Notes: a model not told the origin generated them from the letters alone. Positions 9,187 through 17,926 are shown, counted from the stretch's first letter. The stretch: 64,000 nucleotides of DNA from Sphaerospermopsis aphanizomenoides BCCUSP55 (GCF_001586785.1 NZ_LUFH02000009.1:1-64000); one strand, 5' to 3'. A program made the numbers and translations.

Positions 9187-9537
9187 ATGCCCAAAATTAC
9201 TCTAGAAGTATCAGAAGAATTATCCCAACAACTAGCACAAATAGGCAATGACCGCCTACCAGAACTACTTGCTTTGAGTCTTCAACAACCAGCAATACCA
9301 GCACAAGTTTATCAATATATCCTTAATTTTCTTGCCAGTAACCCCACTCCTCAACAAATTGCTGAATTTAAACCCACACCGGAAATGCAAGATAGGTTGC
9401 GTACTTTACTAACACGCAGCAAAGCAGGAGAACTTACACCCATTGAGTTACAAGAACTGAATGAGTATGAACGTATTGAACATTTAATTGTGATGATTAA
9501 AGCTGGTAATTTATCTTATTTGACTAATCAACCGTGA
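9187..9537 (+). CDS. Antitoxin-like protein coupled to an HNH nuclease
   Basis: The product is 116 residues: a ribbon-like start (MPKITLEVSEELSQQLAQ) and a long helical region rich in Gln/Glu/Leu. The stop codon overlaps the GTG start of the HNH gene (GTGA, 9534-9537), so translation of the two is coupled. The arrangement of a small protein first and a nuclease second resembles a toxin-antitoxin operon. I do not recognise a named family. An antitoxin function is inferred from layout alone. Confidence 0.55.
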   Translation: MPKITLEVSEELSQQLAQIGNDRLPELLALSLQQPAIPAQVYQYILNFLASNPTPQQIAEFKPTPEMQDRLRTLLTRSKAGELTPIELQELNEYERIEHLIVMIKAGNLSYLTNQP

Positions 9538-9935
9538 GTACATCCTACATTCCGTCTGCACTTCGCCGCTTAGTAGAAGAACGTGCAAATTATCAATGTG
9601 AATATTGCTTACTACCCGCAGGAGTTGCTTTTTTTTCTCATGAAATTGATCATGTTATTGCTGAAAAGCACGGTGGAAAAACAACTGCTGAAAATCTAGC
9701 ACTCACTTGTTGGCGTTGCAACCGTTATAAAGGTAGTGATTTAGGATCATTTGACCCAGAAACAGGCAGTTTTAGCTTTTTATTCAACCCTCGCACTCAG
9801 AAATGGAATTCTCATTTCAGCTTTTCAGAAGTGGTTTTAGTCGGTTTAACTCCTGAAGGACGCACAACAGTCAAGTTATTACAAATGAATAGTGAAGAAA
9901 GACTAGTTGAAAGAGAAAAATTAAGGTCTAAATAG
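9534..9935 (+). CDS. HNH endonuclease, likely second gene of a TA-like pair
   Basis: The product is 133 residues and starts with GTG at 9534. The HNH zinc-bound fold is complete: CEYC at 22-25, HEIDH at 36-40 (catalytic His followed by VIAEKHGG), and CWRCNRYKGSD from 59. HNH enzymes cut DNA, and this size and composition recur as stand-alone nucleases in cyanobacteria. The four-base overlap with the upstream gene suggests stoichiometric control. The target and the need for an inhibitor are not shown by the sequence. Confidence 0.85.
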   Translation: MSTSYIPSALRRLVEERANYQCEYCLLPAGVAFFSHEIDHVIAEKHGGKTTAENLALTCWRCNRYKGSDLGSFDPETGSFSFLFNPRTQKWNSHFSFSEVVLVGLTPEGRTTVKLLQMNSEERLVEREKLRSK

Positions 9936-10047
9936 CAAGAATCAACTAATGTTATGCTATAAAATTCCCTAGTTGATGAAATACAAAATCATCTGCGTTT
10001 ATCTGCGTCCATCTGCGTTTAATTATTAAACCTTGTACCTCATGTGA

Positions 10048-10383
10048 ATGAAAAAACTATTATTCCTCTGTAGCCAAAATAGACTCCGCAGTCCCACTGC
10101 TGAAGCTGTATTCTGTGAATATCCAGGACTAGAAGTAGACTCCGCAGGTTTAGACAGAACCGCCGAAATTCCAGTTTCTACAGAAGCTATAGAATGGGCT
10201 GATATAATATTTGTAATGGAACAATCCCATAAAAGTAAACTATCTAAAAACTTTCAACCCTTTCTCAAAGATAAAAAAATTATCTGTTTAGATATTCCGG
10301 ATGAATATGAATATATGCAAGCAGAGTTAGTTGAATTATTAAAACGCAAAGTTTTACCATTATTGGGAACTATCACTTCTTAA
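10048..10383 (+). CDS. Predicted low-molecular-weight protein tyrosine phosphatase (COG4551 type)
   Basis: The product is 111 residues. It opens with a P-loop CSQNRLRS (C8, R14: CX5R) directly after a beta strand, as in LMW-PTPs. The later CLDIPDEYEYM carries the acidic residues that replace the DP general-acid motif of classical members. It is shorter than classical LMW-PTPs (about 150), which fits the compact COG4551 subgroup. It is convergent with the SGNH hydrolase gene, with 20 bases between stops. Confidence 0.8.
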   Translation: MKKLLFLCSQNRLRSPTAEAVFCEYPGLEVDSAGLDRTAEIPVSTEAIEWADIIFVMEQSHKSKLSKNFQPFLKDKKIICLDIPDEYEYMQAELVELLKRKVLPLLGTITS

Positions 10384-10403
10384 ATCAAATATCTGCTAAT
10401 CTA

Positions 10404-11351
10404 TTATTTAATTTTCCCTAAAAGCGATCGCTCAATTTCATTTCTCACTAACTGATTACCTTTTAAATTGAGATGAATGTGGTCATGATACAAGCTTTTT
10501 GGATTAGAAACTCCTTGTAAGATAGGTAAAAAATCTATGTAGGTAATATTCCTTTCTGTCACAAAATCCTGCAAACGTTGACGCGCTTTTATTTCATAAT
10601 CCCGTGTTCCATTGGCTTCCAATTCCCGTAGTAAGGGAGTCATAGCTACAATCAATTGACTATTATTTGCTTGAGTCAAGGTTTGAATATTACCAATTGC
10701 TGCCAAAATTATCCCTACGCGATCGCCTCCTTCTCGATACAAAGCTTCTAGTTCGGGAATTGGCTTTTGTTTAAAAGTATAACGCTGTAATACTTCCACA
10801 ATTGCCAGAGGTGGTTTACGATCAGGATAATTCTTATCTCTTCCCACTGGTAAGGAAGTTGGTGCAGTTCCAAATAAATCGTCTGTATTAATTAATAATA
10901 CTATTACTTGAGATTGAAAAGTACCAAATTTTTGTAAATATGCTAATTCATTGCGGGGACTCCAGGAGTTAGCAGAAGCATTTAAAACTTCAACTTGTTG
11001 ATAATTACTGCTTTCAGATAAAGATTTCATCAGCAGATGAGAAATAGTATTTTCTTGGTCAGTCCACCAACCACCATTAGAAATAGAATCACCTAATAGC
11101 AAAACTCTTAGTGTTCCAGGTGCAGGTATTTTGGAAATTGGGTCACTCCGCATGGAAAATTCATTAATTTCAATTCGACTTCCAAAGCGGTAGGTTTTCT
11201 GATTTGGTGCTAATAAATAACCAATTTGTTCATCACCAATGTAAATCAAAGGATTACCAAAACCAAATAGCGATCGCAATCCTAACTCTATCACTACAAA
11301 CAACCCTACAAGTACCGCCAAAATTACCATCAGCACCACTTTCACCTGCAA
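10404..11351 (-). CDS. Membrane-anchored SGNH/GDSL-family hydrolase
   Basis: The product is 315 residues. One N-terminal transmembrane helix (about 5-25) is followed by the SGNH fold: GDSIS at 87-91 (Ser nucleophile), NGG shortly after as the block II Gly, ASANSWSP as block III-like Asn, and DHIHLN near 290 as the catalytic Asp/His. Such proteins are esterases or acyl hydrolases acting on the outer side of the membrane, often on polysaccharide or lipid acyl groups; the substrate is unknown. A GGTGGGCA-type palindrome lies upstream, between this gene and ridA. Confidence 0.85.
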   Translation of the reverse strand: MQVKVVLMVILAVLVGLFVVIELGLRSLFGFGNPLIYIGDEQIGYLLAPNQKTYRFGSRIEINEFSMRSDPISKIPAPGTLRVLLLGDSISNGGWWTDQENTISHLLMKSLSESSNYQQVEVLNASANSWSPRNELAYLQKFGTFQSQVIVLLINTDDLFGTAPTSLPVGRDKNYPDRKPPLAIVEVLQRYTFKQKPIPELEALYREGGDRVGIILAAIGNIQTLTQANNSQLIVAMTPLLRELEANGTRDYEIKARQRLQDFVTERNITYIDFLPILQGVSNPKSLYHDHIHLNLKGNQLVRNEIERSLLGKIK

Positions 11352-11416
11352 TCACCCTTAAGTTAATTGTATTTGATAATACTATCAAAATTTATTTAAT
11401 TGTGGAAAAAACCCAG

Positions 11417-11433
11417 GGTGGGCATTGCCCACC
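11417..11433. repeat. 17-bp palindrome, copy 1 of 3
   Basis: GGTGGGCATTGCCCACC is an 8-bp perfect inverted repeat around one base. The same palindrome occurs at 33096-33112 and, on the other strand sense, at 41547-41563. All three are intergenic. Confidence 0.75.
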
Positions 11434-11439
11434 GTATAA

Positions 11440-11835
11440 TTAACTGTTAATAACAGCAATACACTCAATTTCTACCAACACATCTTTAGGTAAACGCGAT
11501 ACCTCCACACAAGCACGCGCAGGGGCTGTATCTTCAGAAAAATATTTGGCATAAACCGCATTCATGGCGGCGAAATCTTTCATATCAGCTAAAAATACAC
11601 CTGTTTTCACAACATCTTTAAATGTAGCTCCTGCTGCGGTCAGGATAGCTTCAATATTTCTCATTACCTGTTCCGTTTGCTTGGTGACATCATCGGTATA
11701 AACAACATCACCCAACCGAGGATCAATGGCTATCTGTCCAGCAACAAACAGCATTTGTCCAGAAGCGAGAATAGCTTGATTATAGGGGCCAACTGGTGCG
11801 GGTGCATTATCGGTACGGATAACTTGACGAGTCAT
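11440..11835 (-). CDS. ridA: RidA/YjgF family reactive-imine deaminase
   Basis: RidA hydrolyses reactive enamine/imine intermediates such as 2-aminoacrylate formed by PLP enzymes. From the ATG at 11835 the product has 131 residues, the usual length, and starts [20 protein letters not shown]. The signature region near the end ([19 protein letters not shown]) carries the conserved Arg that binds the substrate carboxylate. The frame is open upstream into a pentapeptide-repeat sequence, so the gene may be read as a fusion. I chose the internal ATG because it gives the canonical N-terminus, although no good ribosome-binding site precedes it. Confidence 0.9.
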   Translation of the reverse strand: MTRQVIRTDNAPAPVGPYNQAILASGQMLFVAGQIAIDPRLGDVVYTDDVTKQTEQVMRNIEAILTAAGATFKDVVKTGVFLADMKDFAAMNAVYAKYFSEDTAPARACVEVSRLPKDVLVEIECIAVINS

Positions 11836-12357
11836 AGGAATATCTTTTTTTAAGGGTGCATCTGGTTTAAGGAAGTCTAAATCAACATCTGTTGTGTAAA
11901 CTTCTCCATCTGGCATTATCGCACCTATGAGGTCAGCATTTTTAAAGGTTGCACCATAGATATTTGCACCAGTTAAGTCTGCTCGTCTCAAGTTTGCACC
12001 ATCGAGATTTGCATTCATTAAATCCGCTTTTTGCAAATCTGCTCTTTCTCAATTTGTACCTTTCAAATAAGCTTTTCGGAAGTTTACGCCATTGAGATTT
12101 GCTGCACCTAAATCAGCCTCAGCCAGATTTATAGCTGATAAATCTTTATTTAATAGATTAACGCCCCGAATCTTTGCTCGTTGATAATTCGTATCTTTGA
12201 ATATGACATTAGTTAGATTGTTTGCTTGACTCAAATCACAATCAGTTAAATTAGCATTAGTAAAATTTGCTGAATTAAGGTTAGTTCTGGCCAGGTTTGC
12301 ATCTAAAGATTCTTTCTGAAAGCAATAGTTCCAATGCAAGAATTTGTTCGTAAACAT
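11836..12357 (-). pseudogene. Pentapeptide-repeat protein interrupted by TGA, in frame with ridA
   Basis: From the ATG at 12357 the frame encodes A(D/N)LXX repeats (for example LDANLARTNLNSANFTNANL). It hits TGA at 12051-12049 and then continues in the same frame with more repeats ([20 protein letters not shown]), a family-like end (GAIMPDG), and a linker straight into RidA without a stop. A TTG at 12036 could restart translation. The TGA replaces what is most likely a leucine codon of a repeat. Pentapeptide proteins fold as right-handed beta-helices; the function is unknown. Either the gene has decayed or RidA was fused to it. Confidence 0.65.
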
Positions 12358-12435
12358 CCTGCTCCATTTATCGCCAAAATCTATCGTGATGGCAAGATTA
12401 ACCTCTGGAAAGAAAGTAAAGAATTATTAACATAA
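12334..12435 (+). pseudogene. Possible 3' relic of an unidentified gene
   Basis: A 33-codon ORF encodes a protein-like peptide containing HPAPFIAKIYRDGKINLWKE. It overlaps the 5' end of the pentapeptide gene on the other strand by 24 bases. It looks like the C-terminal tail of a truncated gene, but I do not recognise the family. Confidence 0.25.
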
Positions 12436-12590
12436 TTAAATAGTTTTGATGAATCTATGTAATCTTAATCCTCCTCTCTTCCTTCGTGTCTTTGTGGTTC
12501 ATTGATATTAAAGAGAAGCAAAAAATAAATCATTCAAATTTATGTCAATAAAACGACTTTTTCTCCCCCTGCTCCCCTGCTTTCTTCACT

Positions 12591-12618
12591 GTCACCTGTC
12601 ACCTGTCACCTGTCACCT
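12591..12618. repeat. GTCACCT tandem heptamers, 4 copies
   Basis: Four head-to-tail GTCACCT units lie immediately beyond the stop codon of the Nudix gene (reverse strand). The same heptamer family (CAGGTGA on the other strand) is found at the ends of trmD and of the YdcF-like gene and in several spacers. Confidence 0.85.
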
Positions 12619-13049
12619 TACCCCAACCTCGGACGAATCCCATAATTTCTATACCGCCAATAATCCCGCAAAATCCGGTCATGGTCAAAACATAAATTAC
12701 CGGGAACACACCAAGGCTCAAAAATCCCCACACCCTTAGCATCATCACCAGCCACAGGTTCACCCGTTGCAGTTGCCAAAAATACAATACTAATCGTATG
12801 CTGACGGGGGTCACGACTGGGATCAGAATAAACCAAAAACTGCTCAATTAACTCTATTTTTAAACCTATTTCTTCCTCAGCTTCTCTCCGTGCTGCCTCT
12901 TCCACAGGTTCACCATAATCTACAAACCCACCTGGTATAGCCCATCCTAAAGGCTCATTATGTCTCTCAATTAATATAATCGGTCGATGGGGTCTATCAA
13001 TTAATTCGATAACAATATCAACGGTAGGTGCAGGATTTCTGTAAGTCAT
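12618..13049 (-). CDS. Nudix hydrolase (ADP-ribose pyrophosphatase-like)
   Basis: The product is 143 residues. The complete Nudix box GX5EX7REUXEEXGU spans residues 41-63 (G41, E47, R55-E56, E59-E60, G62). The N-terminal strand pair ([20 protein letters not shown]) and the downstream [11 protein letters not shown] segment resemble ADP-ribose/NADH-type Nudix enzymes, which hydrolyse nucleoside diphosphates linked to X. The exact substrate cannot be read from sequence. The gene is flanked on both sides by heptamer repeats and is monocistronic. Confidence 0.88.
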   Translation of the reverse strand: MTYRNPAPTVDIVIELIDRPHRPIILIERHNEPLGWAIPGGFVDYGEPVEEAARREAEEEIGLKIELIEQFLVYSDPSRDPRQHTISIVFLATATGEPVAGDDAKGVGIFEPWCVPGNLCFDHDRILRDYWRYRNYGIRPRLG

Positions 13050-13052
13050 ACA

Positions 13053-13115
13053 ATTTTAGATTTTAGATTTTAGATTTTAGATTTTAGATTTTAGATTTTA
13101 GATTTTAGATTTTAG
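13053..13115. repeat. ATTTTAG tandem heptamers, 9 copies
   Basis: Nine perfect head-to-tail units. The same unit, with GATTTTGG variants, recurs at 18826-18880, 25095-25165 and 33690-33725. Short tandemly repeated heptamers of this kind are typical of filamentous cyanobacteria. Confidence 0.9.
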
Positions 13116-13411
13116 ATTTTAGATTGAGTATTAATTACAGCAGATTGCAGATCAATGAGGTACAGCATCTAAATTGAAATATAGACAGAAAGAGAGTTTT
13201 ACTCCTGTACAGACGTTCCAGCGGAACGTCTCTACTGACTCCTGATGTATCTTGATTAATCTTCTCATTTCTTTACCATCTTTCCTATTTCTTCATGAAC
13301 AACAAATGTCAACCCTGAGTATGGCATGATCAATTCGATGCGTGTCTTTTAGGCGATCGCCTTTGGCACTGCGATCCGCGCAATTGCTTTCTTTTATATT
13401 TTAGGTTAATT
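13116..13411. other. Upstream spacer of malQ
   Basis: Apart from a perfect hairpin at 13211-13231 (AGACGTTCC, AGC, GGAACGTCT), a common cyanobacterial palindromic repeat, and one HIP1-like GGCGATCGCC near 13353, nothing is recognised. It should hold the malQ promoter. Confidence 0.5.
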
Positions 13412-14920
13412 ATGCCTTTTCCTAGATCAAGCGGTATTTTACTCCATCCTAGTTCTTTTCCCAGTCGCTTCGGAATTGGGGATTTAGGTTTAGAAGCTTA
13501 TCGTTTTATTGATTTTCTCAAAAATAGCTACCAGCAATATTGGCAAGTTTTACCACTCGGACCCACTGGTTATGGTAATTCTCCCTATATGTGCTACTCA
13601 GCAATGGCAGGAAATTACTTTTTAATTAGTCCAGAAAAGCTAGTAAATGAGGGTTTGTTGGTTGCCGAAGATTTTGCTAATTTACCAGCATTTTCCGCTG
13701 ATAAAGTGAATTTTGAGCAAGTTATACCTGTTAAGGTAAATTTACTCAAAAAAGCTAGTGAGAATTTTAAACATCACGCCACTGAGATCCAAAGAAAAGC
13801 ATTTCACACTTTCTGTAATACTAGAGGCTATTGGCTCAATAATTATGCTTTGTTTATGGCGCTCAAAGATGCCCGAAATGGTGCAAGTTGGAACAATTGG
13901 GAACCAGAACTAGCAAAACGTGAACCCGCAGTATTAGCCCGAATAGAGCAAGAGTTAGCACAGGAGATATTTTATTACAAGTTCATTCAATATGAGTTTT
14001 TCCGTCAGTGGTCAGAACTAAAAAATTACGCTAATCAAAACGGCATAGAAATTATTGGTGATATCCCCATTTATGTAGCCCATGATAGTGCTGATGTGTG
14101 GGCTAATCCTGATATTTTCGCTTTAGATGAAGAAACTGGTGCAGCGGCTTTAATGGCGGGTGTACCACCAGATTATTTTAGCGCCACAGGTCAATTGTGG
14201 GGCAACCCAGTTTACAAATGGGAAGAGTTGCAAAAGCAAGACTTTAAATGGTGGGTACAACGTTTTGAAGCCATGCTGGATTATGTAGATATAATTCGGA
14301 TTGACCACTTCCGAGGATTTGAGGCTTTTTGGGCTGTACCCCAAGGTGAAGAAACTGCTATCAATGGTGAATGGATTGAAGCCCCAGGTGTAGCGTTTTT
14401 TGAGGTAATTAAACAAAAGTTGGGTAAATTACCAATTTTGGCGGAAGACTTAGGAATTATTACACCGGAAGTAGAAGCACTACGAGATCAATTTGAGTTT
14501 CCCGGTATGAAGGTATTACATTTTGCCTTTGGTTCAGATCCCGGTAATCCGTTTTTACCGTTCAATTATCCCAGAAATGCTGTAGTTTATACTGGTACTC
14601 ATGACAATGACACAACTGTAGGCTGGTTTAATACTGCGAATGATTACGAAAAGCAAAATTTGTTGTTATATTTGGGATCTATCAGTCCTGATGGTATAAA
14701 CTGGGATTTAATTCGATTAGCTTTGAGTTCCATCGCCAATCAAGCGATTATTCCTTTACAAGACGTTTTAGGATTGGGAACCGAAGCCAGAATGAACTAT
14801 CCCAGTACAGCTGAGGGTAATTGGGAGTGGCGCTATCAGTCCGGGGTTTTAACTCAGGAATTGAGCGATCGCTTAAAAATTATTACCAAACTTTATGGAC
14901 GCGCTCCCAGAAATTCCTGA
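13412..14920 (+). CDS. malQ: 4-alpha-glucanotransferase (amylomaltase)
   Basis: MalQ (GH77) transfers maltosyl/glucan units between alpha-1,4-glucans during glycogen and maltodextrin metabolism in the cytosol. The product has 502 residues, normal for the short bacterial form. The start SSGILLHPSSFPSRFGIGDL is canonical. Catalytic motifs are IRIDHFRGF (nucleophile Asp near 297), LAEDLG (general acid Glu near 345) and TGTHDNDTT (transition-state Asp). A HIP1 site (GAGCGATCGC) lies near the 3' end. It appears monocistronic. Confidence 0.97.
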   Translation: MPFPRSSGILLHPSSFPSRFGIGDLGLEAYRFIDFLKNSYQQYWQVLPLGPTGYGNSPYMCYSAMAGNYFLISPEKLVNEGLLVAEDFANLPAFSADKVNFEQVIPVKVNLLKKASENFKHHATEIQRKAFHTFCNTRGYWLNNYALFMALKDARNGASWNNWEPELAKREPAVLARIEQELAQEIFYYKFIQYEFFRQWSELKNYANQNGIEIIGDIPIYVAHDSADVWANPDIFALDEETGAAALMAGVPPDYFSATGQLWGNPVYKWEELQKQDFKWWVQRFEAMLDYVDIIRIDHFRGFEAFWAVPQGEETAINGEWIEAPGVAFFEVIKQKLGKLPILAEDLGIITPEVEALRDQFEFPGMKVLHFAFGSDPGNPFLPFNYPRNAVVYTGTHDNDTTVGWFNTANDYEKQNLLLYLGSISPDGINWDLIRLALSSIANQAIIPLQDVLGLGTEARMNYPSTAEGNWEWRYQSGVLTQELSDRLKIITKLYGRAPRNS

Positions 14921-15351
14921 TCAGGAGGTTAGGAGTGAGTAATATAAAGTAAACTATGCTTGCTTTCAATACTCCTACCTCAGTGTTTATTCAGGGCTAG
15001 GTTTGATTGGGTTGGGATACGATCGCAACACAGTTATTTTATCAATTGATAATTGACAATTGTTTCATTCCCGGTTTAAAACCTCTTTTTTCAAGGAGAA
15101 AAAATCAAACCATTCCAATTCCCCAAACCTTTCACTTCCAGGGAAAGGTAGTTGTATAATAAAAACACATTAGAATTTACGTAAATGTGTCTGAGATTCA
15201 TCTGTATCCCAGTGATGAATTTTCTATTTCATGAAGCATAGCAAAGACAACTACCCTAAGAAAAAAGTTCATCCAGCTTGATTTCTAACTTGGCTATGAG
15301 TTTCTTTCCTCCTTGCAATAGTTAACCTCAACCCTACTGAAACAGATGTGA
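14921..15351. other. Long spacer with a dispersed repeat and a structured element
   Basis: 15041-15107 (ATCAATTGATAATTGACAAT and onwards) has an inverted, diverged copy at 32702-32778. The segment 15147-15255 is a separate folded element, listed on its own. No coding sequence is visible. Confidence 0.5.
15147..15255. ncRNA. Candidate structured RNA or MITE
   Basis: GGTAGTTGT (15147-15155) and ACAACTACC (15247-15255) are perfectly complementary and enclose two further stems: ACACATT/AATGTGT around 15165-15190, and ATTCATC/GATGAAT around 15197-15221. Together they would form a three-way junction of 109 nt. Alternatively, the outer arms are terminal inverted repeats of a miniature transposable element. 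No match to a named RNA family is recognised. Confidence 0.4.
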
Positions 15352-16155
15352 TTAAGACCTGACTTTACCAGATGCAATCCTGATTTCTTCCATTTTCCCC
15401 GGTTTTCCCATCTGTTTCGGTTGTTGTTGATTCACACTCATTAACACACCACCAGCATTATCGGTTTTCACTGTCAGTTCCTCAGTAGCTTTCCAATTGC
15501 GGTGAGTTCCTTCTGGTAAAACACCCTCAAATTCGGTTTTACCATCAGCAACCACACGAATCCAGGATGATGACTTCAATGTGACACCAATCTCTACAAC
15601 TTGAGATTCAGTTGTGTTACTGGCAACTTGAATTTCTTGTGTCTCCTGGGTTGGGAATTTATCTACTGTTAAATCCGAGTTCTTTTGTAGCTTTTGTTGA
15701 TTTTGTCCATTGTTTGCTTCCAAAGCGGCCTGATTCAATAACTGAGACAAGCCGTTGACAGAGCAGATAATCACGAAAATGTACAGTAAGTACAGATGAA
15801 CAGGACGTAGTTGAGGAATAGGTTTGAGTGGACTATTGCTTTGGAAACTCACCTGTTGATAACCGACAGGAAAATTGCTGGCAAATTCTGCTCCCTTGAG
15901 TCCAAGCGCATCAGCAAACTGTCTAATTAAACCCTGAATATAAATTGGTTCTGGTAAATCGTTTAAATCACCTACTTCAATTGCGTGTAGTAGTCGTCTG
16001 GGAATTCTAGTTTGTACCACAACTTCATCTAGAGTTAAACCCTGTTGTTCACGCAAAGCTGCCAATTTATTGCCCAACTGTGTTAATTTTTCTGCTTGTT
16101 GCTGCTCTATTGAAGGTTTACTCAATTTTTCATTTTTTCTTTTTAGCCATTTCAT
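15352..16155 (-). CDS. RodZ-like protein: HTH domain, TM helix, periplasmic DUF4115 domain
   Basis: The product has 267 residues. An Xre-type HTH_25 domain (about 25-90, with LAALREQQGLTLDEV and IYIQGLIRQFADALG) is followed by a transmembrane helix at 121-140 and a periplasmic domain with a DUF4115-like strand pattern (SSSWIRVVADGKTEFEGVLP). This is the layout of RodZ, which links MreB to the cell-wall elongation machinery. Cyanobacterial homologues are diverse and may act in other roles. The gene lies 27 bases downstream of the pseudouridine synthase gene and is probably co-transcribed with it. Confidence 0.85.
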   Translation of the reverse strand: MKWLKRKNEKLSKPSIEQQQAEKLTQLGNKLAALREQQGLTLDEVVVQTRIPRRLLHAIEVGDLNDLPEPIYIQGLIRQFADALGLKGAEFASNFPVGYQQVSFQSNSPLKPIPQLRPVHLYLLYIFVIICSVNGLSQLLNQAALEANNGQNQQKLQKNSDLTVDKFPTQETQEIQVASNTTESQVVEIGVTLKSSSWIRVVADGKTEFEGVLPEGTHRNWKATEELTVKTDNAGGVLMSVNQQQPKQMGKPGKMEEIRIASGKVRS

Positions 16156-16182
16156 AATTTTGATTACACTCCGTAACTCAGC

Positions 16183-16947
16183 TTAATCGTTAATAGGTAT
16201 CCGCTTTATCTGCTTGTTTAAAAAAATCATTTCCTCTGAAGTCAGATGACGATAGTCACCTACACTGAGAAATCCAGTCTTGGGGTTTTGTAATTGAATT
16301 GAACCTATGGCCGTGCGATGGAGTTGAATAACTGGATATCCTAGCTGTTCAGCTACACGACGAATCTGGCGATTTCTCCCCTCTTGCAAAATAATTTCTA
16401 ATCTGCTTTGATGAGACCAAGATTCGATTAATCGCACCTTAGCTGGGCGTGTTTTGCGTCCTTCCAGAATTACGCCTTCACGCCACATCCTTAGAACTGC
16501 TTCTGGGGGATGTCCTTTAACAACAATATGATATGTCTTAGCAATATTATGACTAGGATGAGTTAGGGCAAATGTCAAGTCCCCATCATTTGTTAATATT
16601 AATGCTCCTGTAGAGTCTGCATCCAAACGTCCAACTGGGTGAATACCTGAACCATGTTGTAATTTTGGTAGCAGTAAATCCAAAACGGTCGTTCTTCCTT
16701 GGGGATCGTCACAGGTGGAAACAACACCAGGTGGCTTGTGTAGTAACAAATAGATTAAAGAGGGACGCTGACTTTGAGAAACAGGTTTGCCATCAATGCT
16801 GATGGTGTCTATTTGGGGATCGACTTTTTGACCTAAATGTGCCAAAATCCCATTGATCTTCACTCGTGATTCCTTAATCATCTCTTCGGCTTCACGACGT
16901 GAGGCTATACCCCATTGAGAAATTATTTTTTGTACCCGTGCCTCCAT
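16183..16947 (-). CDS. rluB: RsuA/RluB-type rRNA pseudouridine synthase
   Basis: It converts specific uridines of 16S or 23S rRNA to pseudouridine. The product has 254 residues. An N-terminal S4 RNA-binding domain (about 3-50, SRREAEEMIKESRVKINGIL) precedes the catalytic domain with HPVGRLDADSTGALILTNDG; D109 is the catalytic aspartate. EGRNRQIRRV follows as the conserved motif III region. It cannot be separated from RsuA or RluE by eye; RluB is the usual cyanobacterial annotation. It heads an operon with the RodZ-like gene. Confidence 0.9.
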   Translation of the reverse strand: MEARVQKIISQWGIASRREAEEMIKESRVKINGILAHLGQKVDPQIDTISIDGKPVSQSQRPSLIYLLLHKPPGVVSTCDDPQGRTTVLDLLLPKLQHGSGIHPVGRLDADSTGALILTNDGDLTFALTHPSHNIAKTYHIVVKGHPPEAVLRMWREGVILEGRKTRPAKVRLIESWSHQSRLEIILQEGRNRQIRRVAEQLGYPVIQLHRTAIGSIQLQNPKTGFLSVGDYRHLTSEEMIFLNKQIKRIPIND

Positions 16948-17127
16948 GTAAAAATTGCTTATTCCTTTGCTTGTGATCAGTTGTCAATTTATCTGCTGTG
17001 CGCTGTTTCTTAATTGAATATTCAAAATCTCATCTTCCCATTTTGTAGTTAATAGCCATAAGTTTTATATTTAAGAACTGGTTAAGATTCCCAGATTTTC
17101 ACCAAAAATACCAGCTAAACTTGTTAA

Positions 17128-17841
17128 ATGACAGATAAACGTTTCCCAGTGACGACAGGTAAGAAAATACGATTAATTACGAAGGCTCTCACCACCGCAA
17201 TCAAGCTTTGGTTAAGAACACAACTAACTCAAGTATCCCAGATTGAGGTTGAGATTGGAGCAAGCGATCACCAACTCCTTTCTGGTTGTATTCCCTCAGT
17301 ATTTATTTTGGCTACTGATGCAGTTTATCGGGGTGTCCATGTGACAAGCATTCAAATGAAAGCAGAGAATATACGGGTAAATATTGGCGGTGTACTGAAG
17401 GGTAAATCCTTACAGTTATTAGAAATTGTGCCTGTGGTGGCTGAACTAATGGTGGAGGAACAGCATCTAAATAACTCCCTGACATCAGAATTATTATCAA
17501 CAGCTATAAATGATATCCTGGTTAAATTATTACCAGAACAGGGGGAAAAATCCAAGCCAGTTTCTTGGCAGGAAATTACACTTGACAATGGGCGCTTAAT
17601 AGTATCTGGTGTTTCATCACCCCAAAGCCAATCTACATTGATTGAGATGGCTGTGAGTTTAGAACTACTCAACGGGCAGGAATTACAACTATCGCAGATT
17701 CAGATTAAATACAACCAAGAACCAGTGTTAGAAAATGATGCAGGATATAGTATGAACCTGGGATCAGATGTTGATCTCCAGGAAATAAATTTGAAATCTC
17801 ATCAATTAATATGCCGTGGACGGATTAATGTCAACCCCTAA
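17128..17841 (+). CDS. DUF2993 (LmeA-like) protein
   Basis: The product is 237 residues with no clear signal peptide. The pattern IEVEIGASDHQLLSGCIPSV, then VYRGVHVTSIQMKAENI and NIGGVLKGK, matches DUF2993 proteins, which are widespread in cyanobacteria and actinobacteria and related to LmeA, a lipid-binding protein of mannan metabolism. A lipid-binding role is possible here, but not shown. It is divergent from the pseudouridine synthase gene and convergent with cdsA. Confidence 0.8.
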   Translation: MTDKRFPVTTGKKIRLITKALTTAIKLWLRTQLTQVSQIEVEIGASDHQLLSGCIPSVFILATDAVYRGVHVTSIQMKAENIRVNIGGVLKGKSLQLLEIVPVVAELMVEEQHLNNSLTSELLSTAINDILVKLLPEQGEKSKPVSWQEITLDNGRLIVSGVSSPQSQSTLIEMAVSLELLNGQELQLSQIQIKYNQEPVLENDAGYSMNLGSDVDLQEINLKSHQLICRGRINVNP

Positions 17842-17926
17842 ATTTAATTATCAGTTATTAGTGATCAGTTATCAGGGCATTAGCCATAGCAAATGGCAGT
17901 AAATGGAAGTAATTGATCATTACAAA

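Noticed and set aside
12542-12739. Forward ORF of 65 codons overlapping the Nudix gene
   Set aside because: It is made largely of CACCTGT repeats and antisense Nudix sequence.
13053-13115. Heptamer array as CRISPR
   Set aside because: Units are seven bases, contiguous and without spacers, so it is a simple tandem repeat. No CRISPR array or cas gene was seen in the window.
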